The position numbers and the translations under genes were made by a program. From Congeria kusceri (Eukaryota > Mollusca > Bivalvia > Myida > Dreissenidae), in assembly GCA_027627225.1 (NCBI GenBank), contig CM051027.1, forward strand, positions 83,453,951 through 83,517,950: a stretch of DNA of 64,000 nucleotides, in the 5' to 3' direction. Below the pieces are notes generated by a model. It saw only the letters and a list, made by a program, of their open reading frames with translations, ran no database searches and was not told the DNA's origin. Positions 30,481 to 43,224 of this stretch are shown piece by piece. Position 1 is the first letter of the stretch. Every line of letters starts with the position of its first letter.

Positions 30481-33455
30481 ACAATCGTTTTAATTCTCTA
30501 TAGATAGCCGCATAAAACTACACTTCTTTAAGAAAATCGAACTACTTTAAATAGATTTTCAGCTCATGTCATAGACAAATCAAACGTAGTGATCTACAAG
30601 AGTATGTTGGTAAGTTACATAATAAAAGGGCAAATATAATTATATGGTCCTACTTAAGACGTATGTCACAGAAGTTGTTTTCTCCGGAGTTTCTCAGTTG
30701 GAACACAATAAAGCTGTAAAACAAGTTGTAATTGTAACTACGTAGCAAGCAATTCAGACATTGGCGAGAAGAAAAGATCTTGTAAAATCACGATATCAAA
30801 CTAATAGAACAACTGTTTATTACCGGTTTAAGTAGAATTTCATGCTTATATATATAATGTTGTGCAATGTGTAATGTTTAAAGTACATATACATATAATA
30901 TATACTAACTCGAAAAATAAAATGGACTGTTACGTTTTAAGCTATTACTTAAACCCCCGAATATTGTATACGGATTAATACACGCAGAGTTTTACTTTCC
31001 ATCCGCTTCATTCCAAAAATAAGTTAAGTAATTATCGCTTCAGAACACGATAATCATTTAGCTAAGTTTTGGTACCAAACGTGTGTAGGTTTGACTTGGC
31101 AAAGACTCCCAACTTTACATTAGCAAAAGTGTCCATTGTCTTTTTTGAGATGGTATATTGATAATAGAGTACTATGTTTATACGAGTACATGTAGTATAT
31201 ATTGAACGGAAGCCTATATGAAACAACTTGCAAATGTCAAAGACCCATAAGTGCCAACCACCAAGAAATTGCAATTCGCCATACATCGTCATTTTGTAAG
31301 TCAGGAAGGATTTACTGATTTACTGTAATGCATGTAACACTATCAACATGCATTCTGGATATGCAGCTTTGACGTTGCCGGGGCGACATCGGTAATCCTT
31401 TCTAAGCCACAGGTTGCGTGGTATGTTAATATTGGTTCCTTGACACTGCGTCCATGTTCTATGGGGATTAAAACTAATACATTGTGATACAACATGCACT
31501 TTCATCTGTCAGCGTTTGATTACAAGATATCTGTCGATATGGAATACAATTTCCATAGAAACGATGTCTTCTGCATGGGCATTTTGAACGTGCAAAGTCT
31601 TAATACAAGCACATCGTGCATTATCTGCGGAAATTGGTCTTTGCAACTAAAATGCATCGTGAACACGAATATGTATATAGGCGGTTGATAAGTACAATTA
31701 AATTTGATGGTTTTTTAAGCAAGTAGTCAACAAGTGGTGAATTAGTCCACTGAATGGCTATTTTGCTATAAAGTTATTATAACACCGCCATCAATTGATC
31801 TTAAGTTTAATAACGGCAAAACATATGTCAGATTTCGTGGTCAGCAAAACCACAAAAACTACGTTTTTGTAATAAACCGGAATTTTAAAACCGTTTCAGC
31901 AAATACGTGTATATATATTTGACGCAATTACATAGATGCATATAACTTTGTTCATCCAGTAAACTTGCAATAATTGCATCCTTATTCTTATGCAGATGTA
32001 TTCCTATGCGAGTCTGTGAAGGCTGCGTGATGATGCAATTTGTCTAGACAATTAAATAAAGTTTATCGTCATTTTACACATACGTCGGTTTCTATAGCAT
32101 TTGCATAGATTCAATGGTTGCGATTTTCCGCACCTATATTCCACTGAGAGAGTGAATGTCAAACTGCTTGATATAATATCAATGGCCCAGCTGGCTTAGA
32201 GGAAGGAAAACCTGTTTTGGAATGCCTGCTATTTATTGCTAGTATTGTTTGGTTCTCGAATCTCTAGACTTGGGTTTACATGGCTAGACTTGGTGGCATT
32301 GACATCCATGGGATATTGACAACATTGTACACGACTTACTTAGAACCAAGACAGAACTAAAGCACAGACTGCTGAATGTATTCGGCTTATTTCTAGGCGG
32401 TAGAAGCAATCCTAGTATATCGTCGCTTGAATGAAGGAGTCATCAGCATATGTGTAAAGAAGGCATAATTATGTAGTCGCAACATCCTAGGCTACGATTA
32501 ACTGTATCCAATATTTTGGAGAACTATGTCCAACAACAGTACAAAACAAAATAAGGCGTTCTGAATCATGACAAATATATTCGAAACACATTAAAACATT
32601 TGAATATGGTCGCAACATTTTGTAATTAATGCAGTAGAGTATACGTGTTATGATAAAAAAGATGTTTACTGTATATAATTATAAAATGTCATTGGAATAT
32701 TTATAAAAATCAAGTTATACAAAAACATTTCTATGTAAGTATAATAAGATGGTCAGACCAATAAGCCACTGACCGATTCATTTAAAATGCTAAGACCTAC
32801 ATAAACAATTAATATTATTATTTTTACTTTGAAATTGTGTTAACAGATTACACGTAGTTATCTCTCGACAGGCTCTGTTTTAAACCAGTGGTCGTATTCC
32901 AGAAATGTATGCAGTAAATTTGTATCCTTAACTTTATAATCTTTAACTTTCTTTAGTATTTTATTGCATTTGTACATGAAATTTTGCTGAGAGTTCACAA
33001 ATTATCAACTTTTAATTAACTACTACATGTACATGTACTGACTTAAATGTATATGTAATTTTTTAAGTATTACTTTGCAAAAATAGGTACTTATTTGAAT
33101 TTTTTAATGGTAAAACTGTTTGTGAAATATGGGTACCGTTATTAAAACATTTGTATACTGTTGTTGTGTGTTTGATTGAGCTCGTGTGGTTTTGATGTAG
33201 AATCCGATATAAATTATCTTAAAATACAAATGTAATGCATTTGTTCAAACATATAAACCGTAACTTTGTTGTACCCGGTAGTTTTGTATTCCAACCAACC
33301 CATAAAAAAGGTCATACGCATGTACAAACTAGATGACAGTGTAATTGTACGCATTTGTCTACGACTATACGATTTACTACTGGAAGACTAATTGGGTCGG
33401 TGTAACAGACGCCCTGTTCTAGATGCTTACGTCCGCAACCAACCATTACTGAGTA

Positions 33456-36003
33456 TTATTTCTTGACCAGCCCAATAAAAGCACCGAACCTGTTGGCTAA
33501 GGCAATGGCGCGTTGTTGCATAAGGTCGAAGCACATGGCCAGGGTGGAGAGGCCAATGAGCAGGTAGAGCGAGCAGGCGACCTGCTTAAACTGGTCGTCA
33601 CAGTCCTGGTGCGAGAAGCCGAGAACTATATCGCCAAACCCGATGGTACTGAGCGTAATAAAAAAAACTAGACACCGGTAAACGGAGGTCCAGTCCTTTT
33701 CCCATATAGTGAATATAATCGCGCCGAAAACTATGTACCAGACGACAAGCAGAAGACAGATAATGATGGGCACTTCTGTGTGACTATGGGAGTGGTTCGT
33801 GTACTCCGTGATGGACACTAGATCGTCTGCATCGTCGGTCATTTTCTCCAGTTCGATATATTCCACTGAAATACTGTCGGATCGATAGATTTTTAATGTA
33901 TTTAAGAACTGCTGACGACACTACGCAAAACGTTCCGCCATAAAGTGCGCGGAATAACGAGGCCATGCCAATCTCTATATTTGAAATACACAGAACTGTC
34001 AGCGACATTCCTATTAAGGCATATGCCATGGTTACTGCTCGACCTTCTACAGTCTTAGGTGTAAAGGATCCATGCCCTGGAATAATTTCAAGTAAAATAT
34101 TTTAAGGAGAACTATCGCTGACAAAGAAAAGAACATGGAGGACTTGTATAAACATAAGTACGTGTATGCTAACACTATTTTTACACAGTGTCTTACTATT
34201 ACGAATAAACCGTTAAGACTGTGACCTTGGGTCTGTAGGATTCTTGTATATTTTATAGGGATGTCATCCAATACTAAAATCAGTATTCGAATATTAGCTT
34301 TTTCGTTCAATCGAATATTCGAATATTCGCATAGATTGATATTAACTATTTTTGTTTCCTAGGAGACATAATAAATATTTTTTGTATGACATTTTGGTTC
34401 CGATTAGCCAGTGCCGTCATATTTTCATTCACAAATTGCGCTTTCTAATTAATGTATACATTGCACATTATAAAAACATAAACAACTGCAGAACCCATTT
34501 TAATTGTTCTTTTAATCAATTAGTTTTCTAGCAAACACGCATTTTTATCAATTAACAACGCTCCGATAATCATTAGTTTATCAGCAAATTTGAGCGAAGT
34601 TTCTTAGCTATAATGACTGCTAAAATTTGTGATCGCACTTCTGTAATTTATTTCTTGTTACTTCTTTCACAAGTCTAAACGCGAGCTGCAATTACAATTA
34701 ACAGTTATGTTTTCCTACTGTCTGGTGTAATTGCGAATTGCTGGCGACTAGACTATAGGCGACTGACACCGACCCGTATATTCAATATCTTTTAGTCTGA
34801 CACGTGACACGGGCCCATACTATTGAAAACGCGATATTAGGTTTCTTTTGATGAAATACTGCCATTGTGTTGACAGAAAAAATACTTTCTACAATCAGGA
34901 AAGTATTGGTTTTTAAAAAGCAATACAAATTTGCGAATATTCGAATAGCGTTTTAACTATTCGAATGGCAATCATTCAATCGAATATTCGATTTGTTTTG
35001 CCATCCCTAATATTTTATGTATATAGTAATCAATTTCTAATTGTACACTTTTATTCTATGTTAGCGTTAACAGTAGCCAAAATAGCCATTGGCTATATTA
35101 CCATTTCTCATTGGCTACTAAACTGTCAGAAAGTATTTGAAAGTAAAGCATATTTGCACACTTTTTTCATTTGCAAAATATTGATACACAACAGGTTTCT
35201 ATGCCAAAATGTTGGCTACTAAACTATTTCTTAGTGCCAAGCTAGCTTTTATCACTGAATGTTTAAGGCAAACAGAAATATGTTACCTCTTAAACAGGAA
35301 TGCACGTACCATAGATCTGAGTAGAAGATACAGTATATAATCAACAGTACGCACCTATGGTGGTGATGACAGTGACCGAGTACAGGAGGCCGCCGGCGAA
35401 CGTCCACTTGTTGTTGCGCACCGTCTTGTTGTTGACTTCCACAGTGCCGTAGTCGTCTCCGCCTGACCATCCCTCCTTGTTCACCAGTTCGTACGTCCGC
35501 AGCTGGAAGTCCTCTAGACGCTGTCGGATGACGCCGGACATGCTTGCCTGGGCGCTTACGTTCGTGATGTTAAAGTGTATCTTAAGCATGTCGAAGAACG
35601 CTCGTTCGAGCGCTGAGGTATAAGTGTTTCGAATGTCGAGGGCCTTTTCATTGACTTGTTCCTCGTTCGAGCTTTCCAATTGCACGAACACCACACCGCC
35701 TAATATGGAATAAGCCACGACTATACACGTTAATCCGCCGTACGAAAGCATGTTCACGCAAAAGCTTTTCATGCAAACGGCGGTCTGTTCTTTACATGAC
35801 AGCTGCTTTCGCCTGTGATGCACTACGTGGCGTTTGATCGGAAGTGGAGGCTTAATAGGCCCGCGTTCATCAAAGTCTTCGTCCGGTCTTGCCATCGCGA
35901 CTGCAAGAGATGAACAGTCAACAAATGCATCAATCGCTACAGTCTTGTGATCTATAACGTCATTGATATCGTTGTCGTCTTCCGGTTTCGCAAGGGCTGC
36001 CAT
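33456..36003 (-). pseudogene. Two-pore-domain potassium channel, broken copy
   Basis: Two exons on the minus strand: 35,355-36,003 and 33,456-34,076, homologous throughout to the intact gene at 46,511-48,037. Exon 1 is open and encodes the N-terminus, M1 and the first pore helix to TTIG. Damage in exon 2: the selectivity filter GYG reads GHG (CAT for TAT); IGIPL of M2 reads IGMSL; a 2-bp deletion near 33,921 ('cactacgc' against 'cactccacgc') shifts the frame after TFCV. Around 33,664-33,692 local indels replace WNYFTGAYFCF with an out-of-frame stretch. The second-pore TIGFGD and the C-terminus survive out of frame. A hAT-like element sits in its intron. Transcription cannot be judged. Confidence 0.9.
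34256..35009. mobile_element. hAT-like non-autonomous element, 754 bp
   Basis: Terminal inverted repeats TAGGGATG...CATCCCTA, flanked by an exact 8-bp duplication ATATTTTA (34,248-34,255 and 35,010-35,017). Sub-terminal GAATATTCG palindromes at both ends. No transposase. Lies in the intron of the K2P pseudogene; absent from the intact copy's intron. Confidence 0.9.
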
Positions 36004-37759
36004 TTTTTACGCCGAAATGGTCGTATTAAAGTTAGCAAGATACGATGCAGTTGTATGTAGAGACTCCTAAAACCGTTGTCAGTAAATCATCGTCTTCCGT
36101 CTAAACGGAGAAATAATAGTTTCCATTCAACATCAATATAGTATATTTAGTACAACAATAACTTAACAGCATAACAACTCAAGAGATATATGATTTTGTA
36201 AAGAGATATTGCCCCCATATCGGCCGCACGAGAATAGAAATAATCAATTATGCAGGGTTATCATATTAGCATGGAACAAACAAGGTCCCTCCATTCCCAT
36301 TCCATCCAGCACGGAATAATTTAGAATTAATAACATCAATTAAATCACATCACGATGATCAAGTAAACAAAGTGATCCATAATGGATATTGTCAATTCGT
36401 TGCACAGAACTGACTCTGGTTCCTGTTCCATGACAAAAAAATTAAGTTGTTTTTGCTCGTTTTGGTCCTGACCATCACTGATACATACATCATGGAATGA
36501 CCGATTTCCGTGGGTAATGTCCGCACGGCTTTCGTTTTTTTACTAGCCAAAAACATTAATTCTGCCAAAGTTGTATCCTCGTTAAATTTATTGAAAATAT
36601 ATTTTTAGCGGAGTGGAAAAAAACGCCGGTTCGTATTTGCATCAGATGAAGCTTAAGCTGTGTAGGTCAACCATTGATGTTGTATTTTTAAGCACAGCGT
36701 ATTCTTTGTTGTCAAAACAGATAAAAGGCCGCGTAAATAACTAGAGATATATGCATATCAGCATCATCCCAACAACAATCACAATCACTTTTCTATGAAG
36801 GATATAAGTCTTTATGATTGAATTGATTTTTTTTTGAAGACCGGGTTTCATAATATCGATACATATAATTTCCCAATGTCATTAAACCAGTCACTAATGC
36901 CGCCCTTTCATTCACAACAATATCACAATAAAAACATTGTACGCAATGTATTTCACGCCTTTCAATAGGAAATAACAGCTGGATAACGCCCTAGTGAAGG
37001 AGTGTGTAATTAGAAAATCGTTGATTTCATTTTCTTCTAGCTCGGACAATGGCCTTGATCACTGTATACAAACACCCAGCCCCGGGGCCTAGAGGCTAGC
37101 ATGTTTATTTCCGACCTTTCAATGGCATCGACGGAGCTCGCTTGCATTTAAATATCTCGATTAGTTCCGAGTGATTCCCTATAAAATGTTCCTAATGAAT
37201 GGTTCGGATTCTAATCAGTCGATGATACGGTTTTTTCATGACAGTTATGAAAATCAAGCGCTGCAATCAAATCTGATGAATGGATCCGCGTACATTGAAA
37301 ACGATGGTCGTATTGGTGTACTAGCAATACAACGTTTCTCTTGACATGGAAACAGCAGGCTGAGTGATACAGTGAAACAAAGGCACGTGGTACCAGTTGC
37401 GTTTTCCCCAAAACTCCGATAGCCAGAATCTTTCGGAAACCATTCCGCGAACAACGCGTAATATCTGCAACTAAATTAACTCAATCGATTTTGAAAGCAC
37501 GTTTTAATGAAGCGTACTGATTATGCATTTTTGTCGTATACAATTGTTTGCGGTGTTTCCTCATAGTGTTTTGTTTGGATATCATCTGTCCTTATCCACT
37601 ATATATAACATCAACAAATCACTAAAATGTCTATTTAAGGACCAGTTCGCTATTTGGTACAAGTGGCCTTATTTACCGGTAATTAAATACGTGTTACTGT
37701 TGTTCTGTAAAGTATGTACCGGTATACAATTCAGAATCGCAAAAAAAATCAAAGCGCTG

Positions 37760-40465
37760 AAGGCACTCCAATTGTTTGCTATCGCGTAGCACTTGGAACA
37801 TTATGGACAATCTGGGCAATTAGATAGGAATGACATACGTCACCTTAAATACAGTGGCTGTAAATGTTTAAACGAAAATATTCTTTTACGTATTTATTAT
37901 AACATTTTTTTCAGTATTATAAATGTGACTTGAACATTTATAAGCGATTTATAATATTCAAAATGTTAAGTTTTAAAATACAATATTGCCTCGTAAACAT
38001 GTAAATCAAATTTTGAAATAAATATATTTATAAATATATATAAATATTTTTATTGCTTCAAATGTGTAGCTGATGAATTTAGGTCCATTGTAAAACGTAC
38101 GCAAGTAATTAAAAGGTAATCAGGTGTAAAAACTAGATAACGTCACATTTAGTAGCTTAAAATTCTGTACGAGTGAAATATATTTAAAGCCTTTCAAATA
38201 ATATTCAATTTAAAGTACTGTCGGGCTAGAAACCTAATCGGAATGAGACAAATTCTTTGTCCGATTTTCAATAGGCATGCTCTGTCTTTCGGCTTCAAAC
38301 ATATATTAATTTAATGGCATTCCTACTCGACATTCCGACATTTTGTATTAATCACTAACATACATTCTCTGAATGTACATGTATATAGTGAAAAGCGACC
38401 GTTATGAGTTTCATAACCGGACACTCTCTGTGGAAGACAGATGATTAGTCTGTCGAAGATCAAAAGCTGTGGAGTTGAACAAAACTCAGTCTTATGTGAT
38501 AATGTGTTTAAGTTACTTAAATGGAGCTACTATCAGAATATTGTTGGTTTCTTTTGGAAATGTCTTAAAATGAATTCCCTTTTAATTTATTAAGCATCTG
38601 GAGTAGCAAATATGTCAAAAAGTATGTGAAAAAATTCTCAACCACTGCCGAGAATAGAACCGGGTCCTTCGGAATGCGAGTCCGACATGCAAACCACTAG
38701 GCTATTGCCGTTACGGTTACCACGTTTTAAATTCTGCCTATTGTACTTTCTGATATGATTAGTGAATACGACCTCAATCGTGATACATTGACTATAGCCG
38801 GAATGCTTCGTAAAAATCGACCGATACTGCGTTATAACCGATAAACTGTTCTTTTTCATTATTATGCTTGCCACGTAAATAATAAAATGATTAATAAACA
38901 TTCCCTACTCAACGAATTCCATACTCAACAAATAATCTTTACATGAGTCGGCGATAACGAGATGAATAGGTAAGTATTGGATTTTTTTCTATTCGGCTCG
39001 CCTCGTGACCCAAGATTTTTGCTATTCTTTTCGTCACGCTTCATAAAGCATTCGGTATTTCCCTTTGCACGAGTTTTTCGTTCGATTGACAGATAGAATC
39101 AATCAAGGTTCGCTTACACAGGAGTAAACACGTGGTTCAGCATATTTTGTGTTGAAAAATCTAGTTTTTGTTAATAATTGTTGTAAGAATATCAAATTTC
39201 AATCTACATACGTAGATTACAGTAGGACAGTGAACTTTTGAAACAAACATGGTTGGGATTCTTGAGTGCGCTGATTTTCCACTCGTCGTGTTCGTACACA
39301 CAGAGAGTCTTCGTTCCGCAGCAGTTCCACTTCCGACAAGGCTAGCTATTTAGGAGCCACTTTACACACCGCCATTAGCGGCATCGCTAAAGCACAGCAT
39401 TGTAAAGATGAGTATATTGTTTTGTATTATATATATGTATGCCATGTTATGAATATTTTAGTTTTATGGTTGTTTGTTTTACAGTTAAGAGAATTAAATC
39501 GTATAGTTGTTTTCGGGGTTTAAGATCTTAAAAGGTGCTTTAGATATTTATGATATTTTTGAAAATGGACAAAAATACTTCCTTTTTACAGCCGTTACAT
39601 CCTACGTTCGTCTGGTTGAAAAATAGTAAATAAGTAAATACAATGCTTCTTTTGGAAAACACATTTTATTAGGATCTTTGCATTTCTGTTCAATGCATGT
39701 ATAGCTGTGGCCTACAATAAACCTTTAATTTTTCAGCTTTTGAGGGTTTCTAGTTAGCATTTCTGAAAAGAACTTTTAGACTTCATGCATGCGAGTCGAT
39801 TTGTAAATCATTTTCATGTGTCTCTGGGTCTGAAGTTAGCATTTAAATACTCACTTCTTCACCATAATGTGGTACTTTCAAAGATTATAACTAAGAATAT
39901 CCGGTACTTCGTGCTTTTGGTTTTGCCAGTCGGTTTTCAATTCGAACAAATGTTTGTTTTCTCAAATGTTTTGCGGCCTTTTGTTATATAAATGGAGTTC
40001 ATTCTATATCGGAATGACGCTTTCATGTAGTATAGTTAAGTGTTTGGACAAATACCATAATGGTACAAATCTGCTATACATTAATGGAAAACAGTAAGCG
40101 ATTAACGTGTCATCCGTGGAAAGCTATGCATATAGCACAATTGCTAGTTTTTGTTTCCGATTGTGCGAAGGTGGATCATTCAGTCTCCAGCTTAAAAACA
40201 AATGACAAACATTAATTCCAGCGTCGAGATTCATTGATTTCAGTGGATTTCTAGAAAACACCTGGCATGCTGGAGACGTCGTCCAAGTGTTTGCTGTTTG
40301 TAGTAACTGAAGGCTCGTATCATTTCTCGATAAGTATGTTTCGTTTTCTGTTTGGCCTTTTCTCCGATTCCTAGGAATTTTAATGCTGAGGATGATTATA
40401 ATACGGTTTGAATGTGATCATTGGATAGCATCTGATATCGTTTAATAGTAATAAAACAACAACAA
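37760..40465. other. Spacer between duplicated units, mostly unassigned
   Basis: AT-rich. At 38,636-38,722 (minus) there is a tRNA-like head: A-box-like 'tagcctagtggtttgcatg' and B-box-like GGTTCTATTCTC, probably a SINE remnant. Nothing else recognised. Confidence 0.45.
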
Positions 40466-41215
40466 AAAACTAAATTATGTGATACACGGTTGTATCGAGA
40501 TGTGAGATTTTGTGTATCAATGTCTGGATGTGTTGTATATATAGTAAAGATCCACGGGATGTGTGTTGAGATGTTGTTGTGAATTATGTCATACACGGTT
40601 GTCTCGAGATGTGAGAATTTTGTATATCAACCTCTGGATGTGTTGTATATAAAGTAAAGATCCACGGGATCTGTGGTGAGATGTTGATGTGAATTACGTG
40701 ATACACGGTTGTTTCGAGATGTGAGATGTTTGTGTATCAATGTCTGGATGTGTTGTATATATTAAGTAAAGATCCGCGGGATAGGTGTAGAGATGTTGAT
40801 GTGAATTATGTGATACACGGTTGTCTCGAGATGTGAGATGTTTGTGTATCAATGTATGGATGTGGTGTATATACAGTAAAGATCCACGGGATCTGTGTAG
40901 AGATGTTGATGTGATATACGGTTGTCTCGAGATGTGAGATTTTTGTGTATCAATGTCTGGATGTGTTGTATATATAGTAAAGATCCACGGGATCTGTGTA
41001 GAGATGTTGATGTAATACACGGTTGTCTCGAGATGTGAGATTTTTGTGTATCAATGTCTGGATGTGTTGTATATAAAGTAAAGATTCACGGGATGTGTGT
41101 TGAGATGTTTATGTGAATTACGTGATACACGATTGTCTCGAGATGTGAGATTTTTGTGAATCAGTGTCTGGATGTTGTTAAATAGTAAAGATCCAAGGGA
41201 TCTGTGTTGAAATTG
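40466..41215. repeat. ~110-bp minisatellite, 7 units
   Basis: Successive units of 100-112 bp share gatacacggttgtctcgaga, tgtgtatcaatgtctggatg and gtaaagatccacgggat. Predicted peptides across it repeat with the same period and are artefacts. Confidence 0.95.
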
Positions 41216-42690
41216 TTTCAGTTAAAATGCTGTAGCTGCGTTTGAGACGACATTATTTCCTATCCTAGTTAAGGAATACCGGACATTGCCAGGGAGACAC
41301 AAATCCAAGAGTACACAAGTTCAACGCGACATTTTAAAAAGAAAATAAATGTAAAATGGTGGAAAGAATATAGATTTGATTCTCTCCCGACAGAAGAAAG
41401 CCAGTGTATGTGTTCCTGAGTGACATGATGCATGCCGCTACGCATTTACAATATTGTTGGATATATAATGTGTTACTTGTAATTTTCAGTATGCGGATAA
41501 GCTAGTGAATTTTATTTTTGCAAGATGCAATTTTTTTTTGTTTTAGCCTGTTTCTATGAAACAAAAATATATCCAGTAATGTTAAATAAGAATGTCGATT
41601 ACATTAGGTATTAGTTAAAAAGCAACAAAATGAGATTTTTATTGTTTATGTGTATTTCTGGATTTTACGCTTTTATATATTTGTAAAAGATACGTTTTGT
41701 TTCAAGTTTCACATGTTTTCAGTTTATTTTTGTCAGAAGCAAGTGTATCAGTGTATTATTTGAATTGGGTATATATATTTTTTTTTATGAATCAGGAAGT
41801 AAGCTATGTCCGTTGTCTTGGTTAGAGTAGTATATTGCCGCAGTCGATATCCAATACATGTGTTTTTCCAATGATTTGTTTTTTACATAAGAATGTTCAA
41901 CATGCAACGCGAAATACTTTTTTGTGTGGCACAAGGTCACCATTATATTATAGAAAAGAGGGATATTTTAGAAGTTAAATTTAGTAGATATGTGAAACCA
42001 AAACTATTTTTATTTTCGCTTTATGTCTGCATCAGCAAATAGCAGAGGCCTTATATTAGATATTACATATACTGTTAGTTAAGGAAGATAGATGCAGATA
42101 TCATGCGTCCTAACACGTGCGATTAAATAAAAGGCATTTTGTTTCTATAAAAGTTAAAGAATGTTAGTTATGTTATTTTATATTACTTTATTACATGTTA
42201 CTTTCTTCTTTGTTTATTGGAGAAAAGCGGACCGCCTCCTAAAGAACTATGTGTTTGTCTTTTATGGTTGTATAGGTGCTGTACTTGTTGTAAGAAATGA
42301 AAGAATTTATTTATTTTCGGACGAACGCAGTGATGGAGAAAATAATCATTCATTAATGAATTAGGTCGTCGCATAACGTACTATTTTCTCTTCTTCCGCG
42401 AGTACAGTCATTATTTGATCCTACATTGAAAGTTGTTAACTTGACTTTTCTCAACATGTCATGTTCTAATAAAATTCATTATTTTATGATTACCATTTGA
42501 CAAATTAAACGATATTCAAAACGGCACTTCTTACTTTTGCGTAGTCGAATCTTCCTGGCCTAAAGCTGTCATGATCATAGTTCTTTGACTATTCGCCTTT
42601 GAAATAGCTGTACCTTTAGTTGTTCGCAGAACAACTAAAATAGTTTTGTGTGATAAAAAGGGGAAACTACCCCCCCCCCCCCCATATGAT
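41216..42690. other. Spacer, nothing recognised
   Basis: AT-rich with no coding or RNA signature I can support. A run of 14 C lies at 42,670-42,683. Confidence 0.5.
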
Positions 42691-42794
42691 TTTACGACTG
42701 TATTCTTTAAAAAGAAATGAACTCTTGCAATTATAAGCATAAGAACATTAAGGGACGGTAATGTATAATAAAGTGTATTTCTAATTTGTAACAA

Positions 42795-43224
42795 TTATGG
42801 TGGCATACTTCTGCATAAGATAACCATATAATCGTCTAATCGTCATGAAAGTTTAACGATTTTCACGCAAAATTAAATCACTGTCGCGAAAACTTGAAAA
42901 TTTTTTTTTTAATGTTTTCGTGAAAATATTAAGTGGCTATCAAGAAAAAGTCAAATTAGTGCCTACTGCTTTATAAGATAATCATTTTGTCCGCGAAATA
43001 GTGTTAGTTTTCGCATAAAAATATATATAATTAAGATTTTTATGTAGAAGTTAAAATATTTCGCAACTAACGTTCAATTTTCAATTTAGGACGTTGACCG
43101 TAAGTAAAGTGAAGAACAAAAATTCGTATACCGGGTAATTTCATGAAAAATTTACAACTTTTATTGAAATTAGTCAATTTTCACGAAAAGTATCTGTATC
43201 TTACGCAGAAGTATGCCACCATAA
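42795..43224. mobile_element. MITE, 430 bp (copy in unit 1)
   Basis: Terminal inverted repeats ttatggtggcatacttctgc at both ends (right end reads gcagaagtatgccaccataa). Possible 4-bp duplication ACAA on each side. The interior is rich in tttcgcgaaa-like and tttcacgaaa-like motifs. The second copy is at 52,656-54,791. Confidence 0.8.

Noticed and set aside
31320..31505. Similar small ORFs at 31,320-31,505 and 44,207-44,497 suggesting a gene pair
   Set aside because: The similarity extends equally into non-coding flanks of the segmental duplication; no coding-type pattern or known domain.
40396..41020. Repetitive peptides (IPWIFTIYTTHPDID-type) on the minus strand
   Set aside because: They follow the 110-bp minisatellite period exactly; period is not a multiple of three throughout and frames break.
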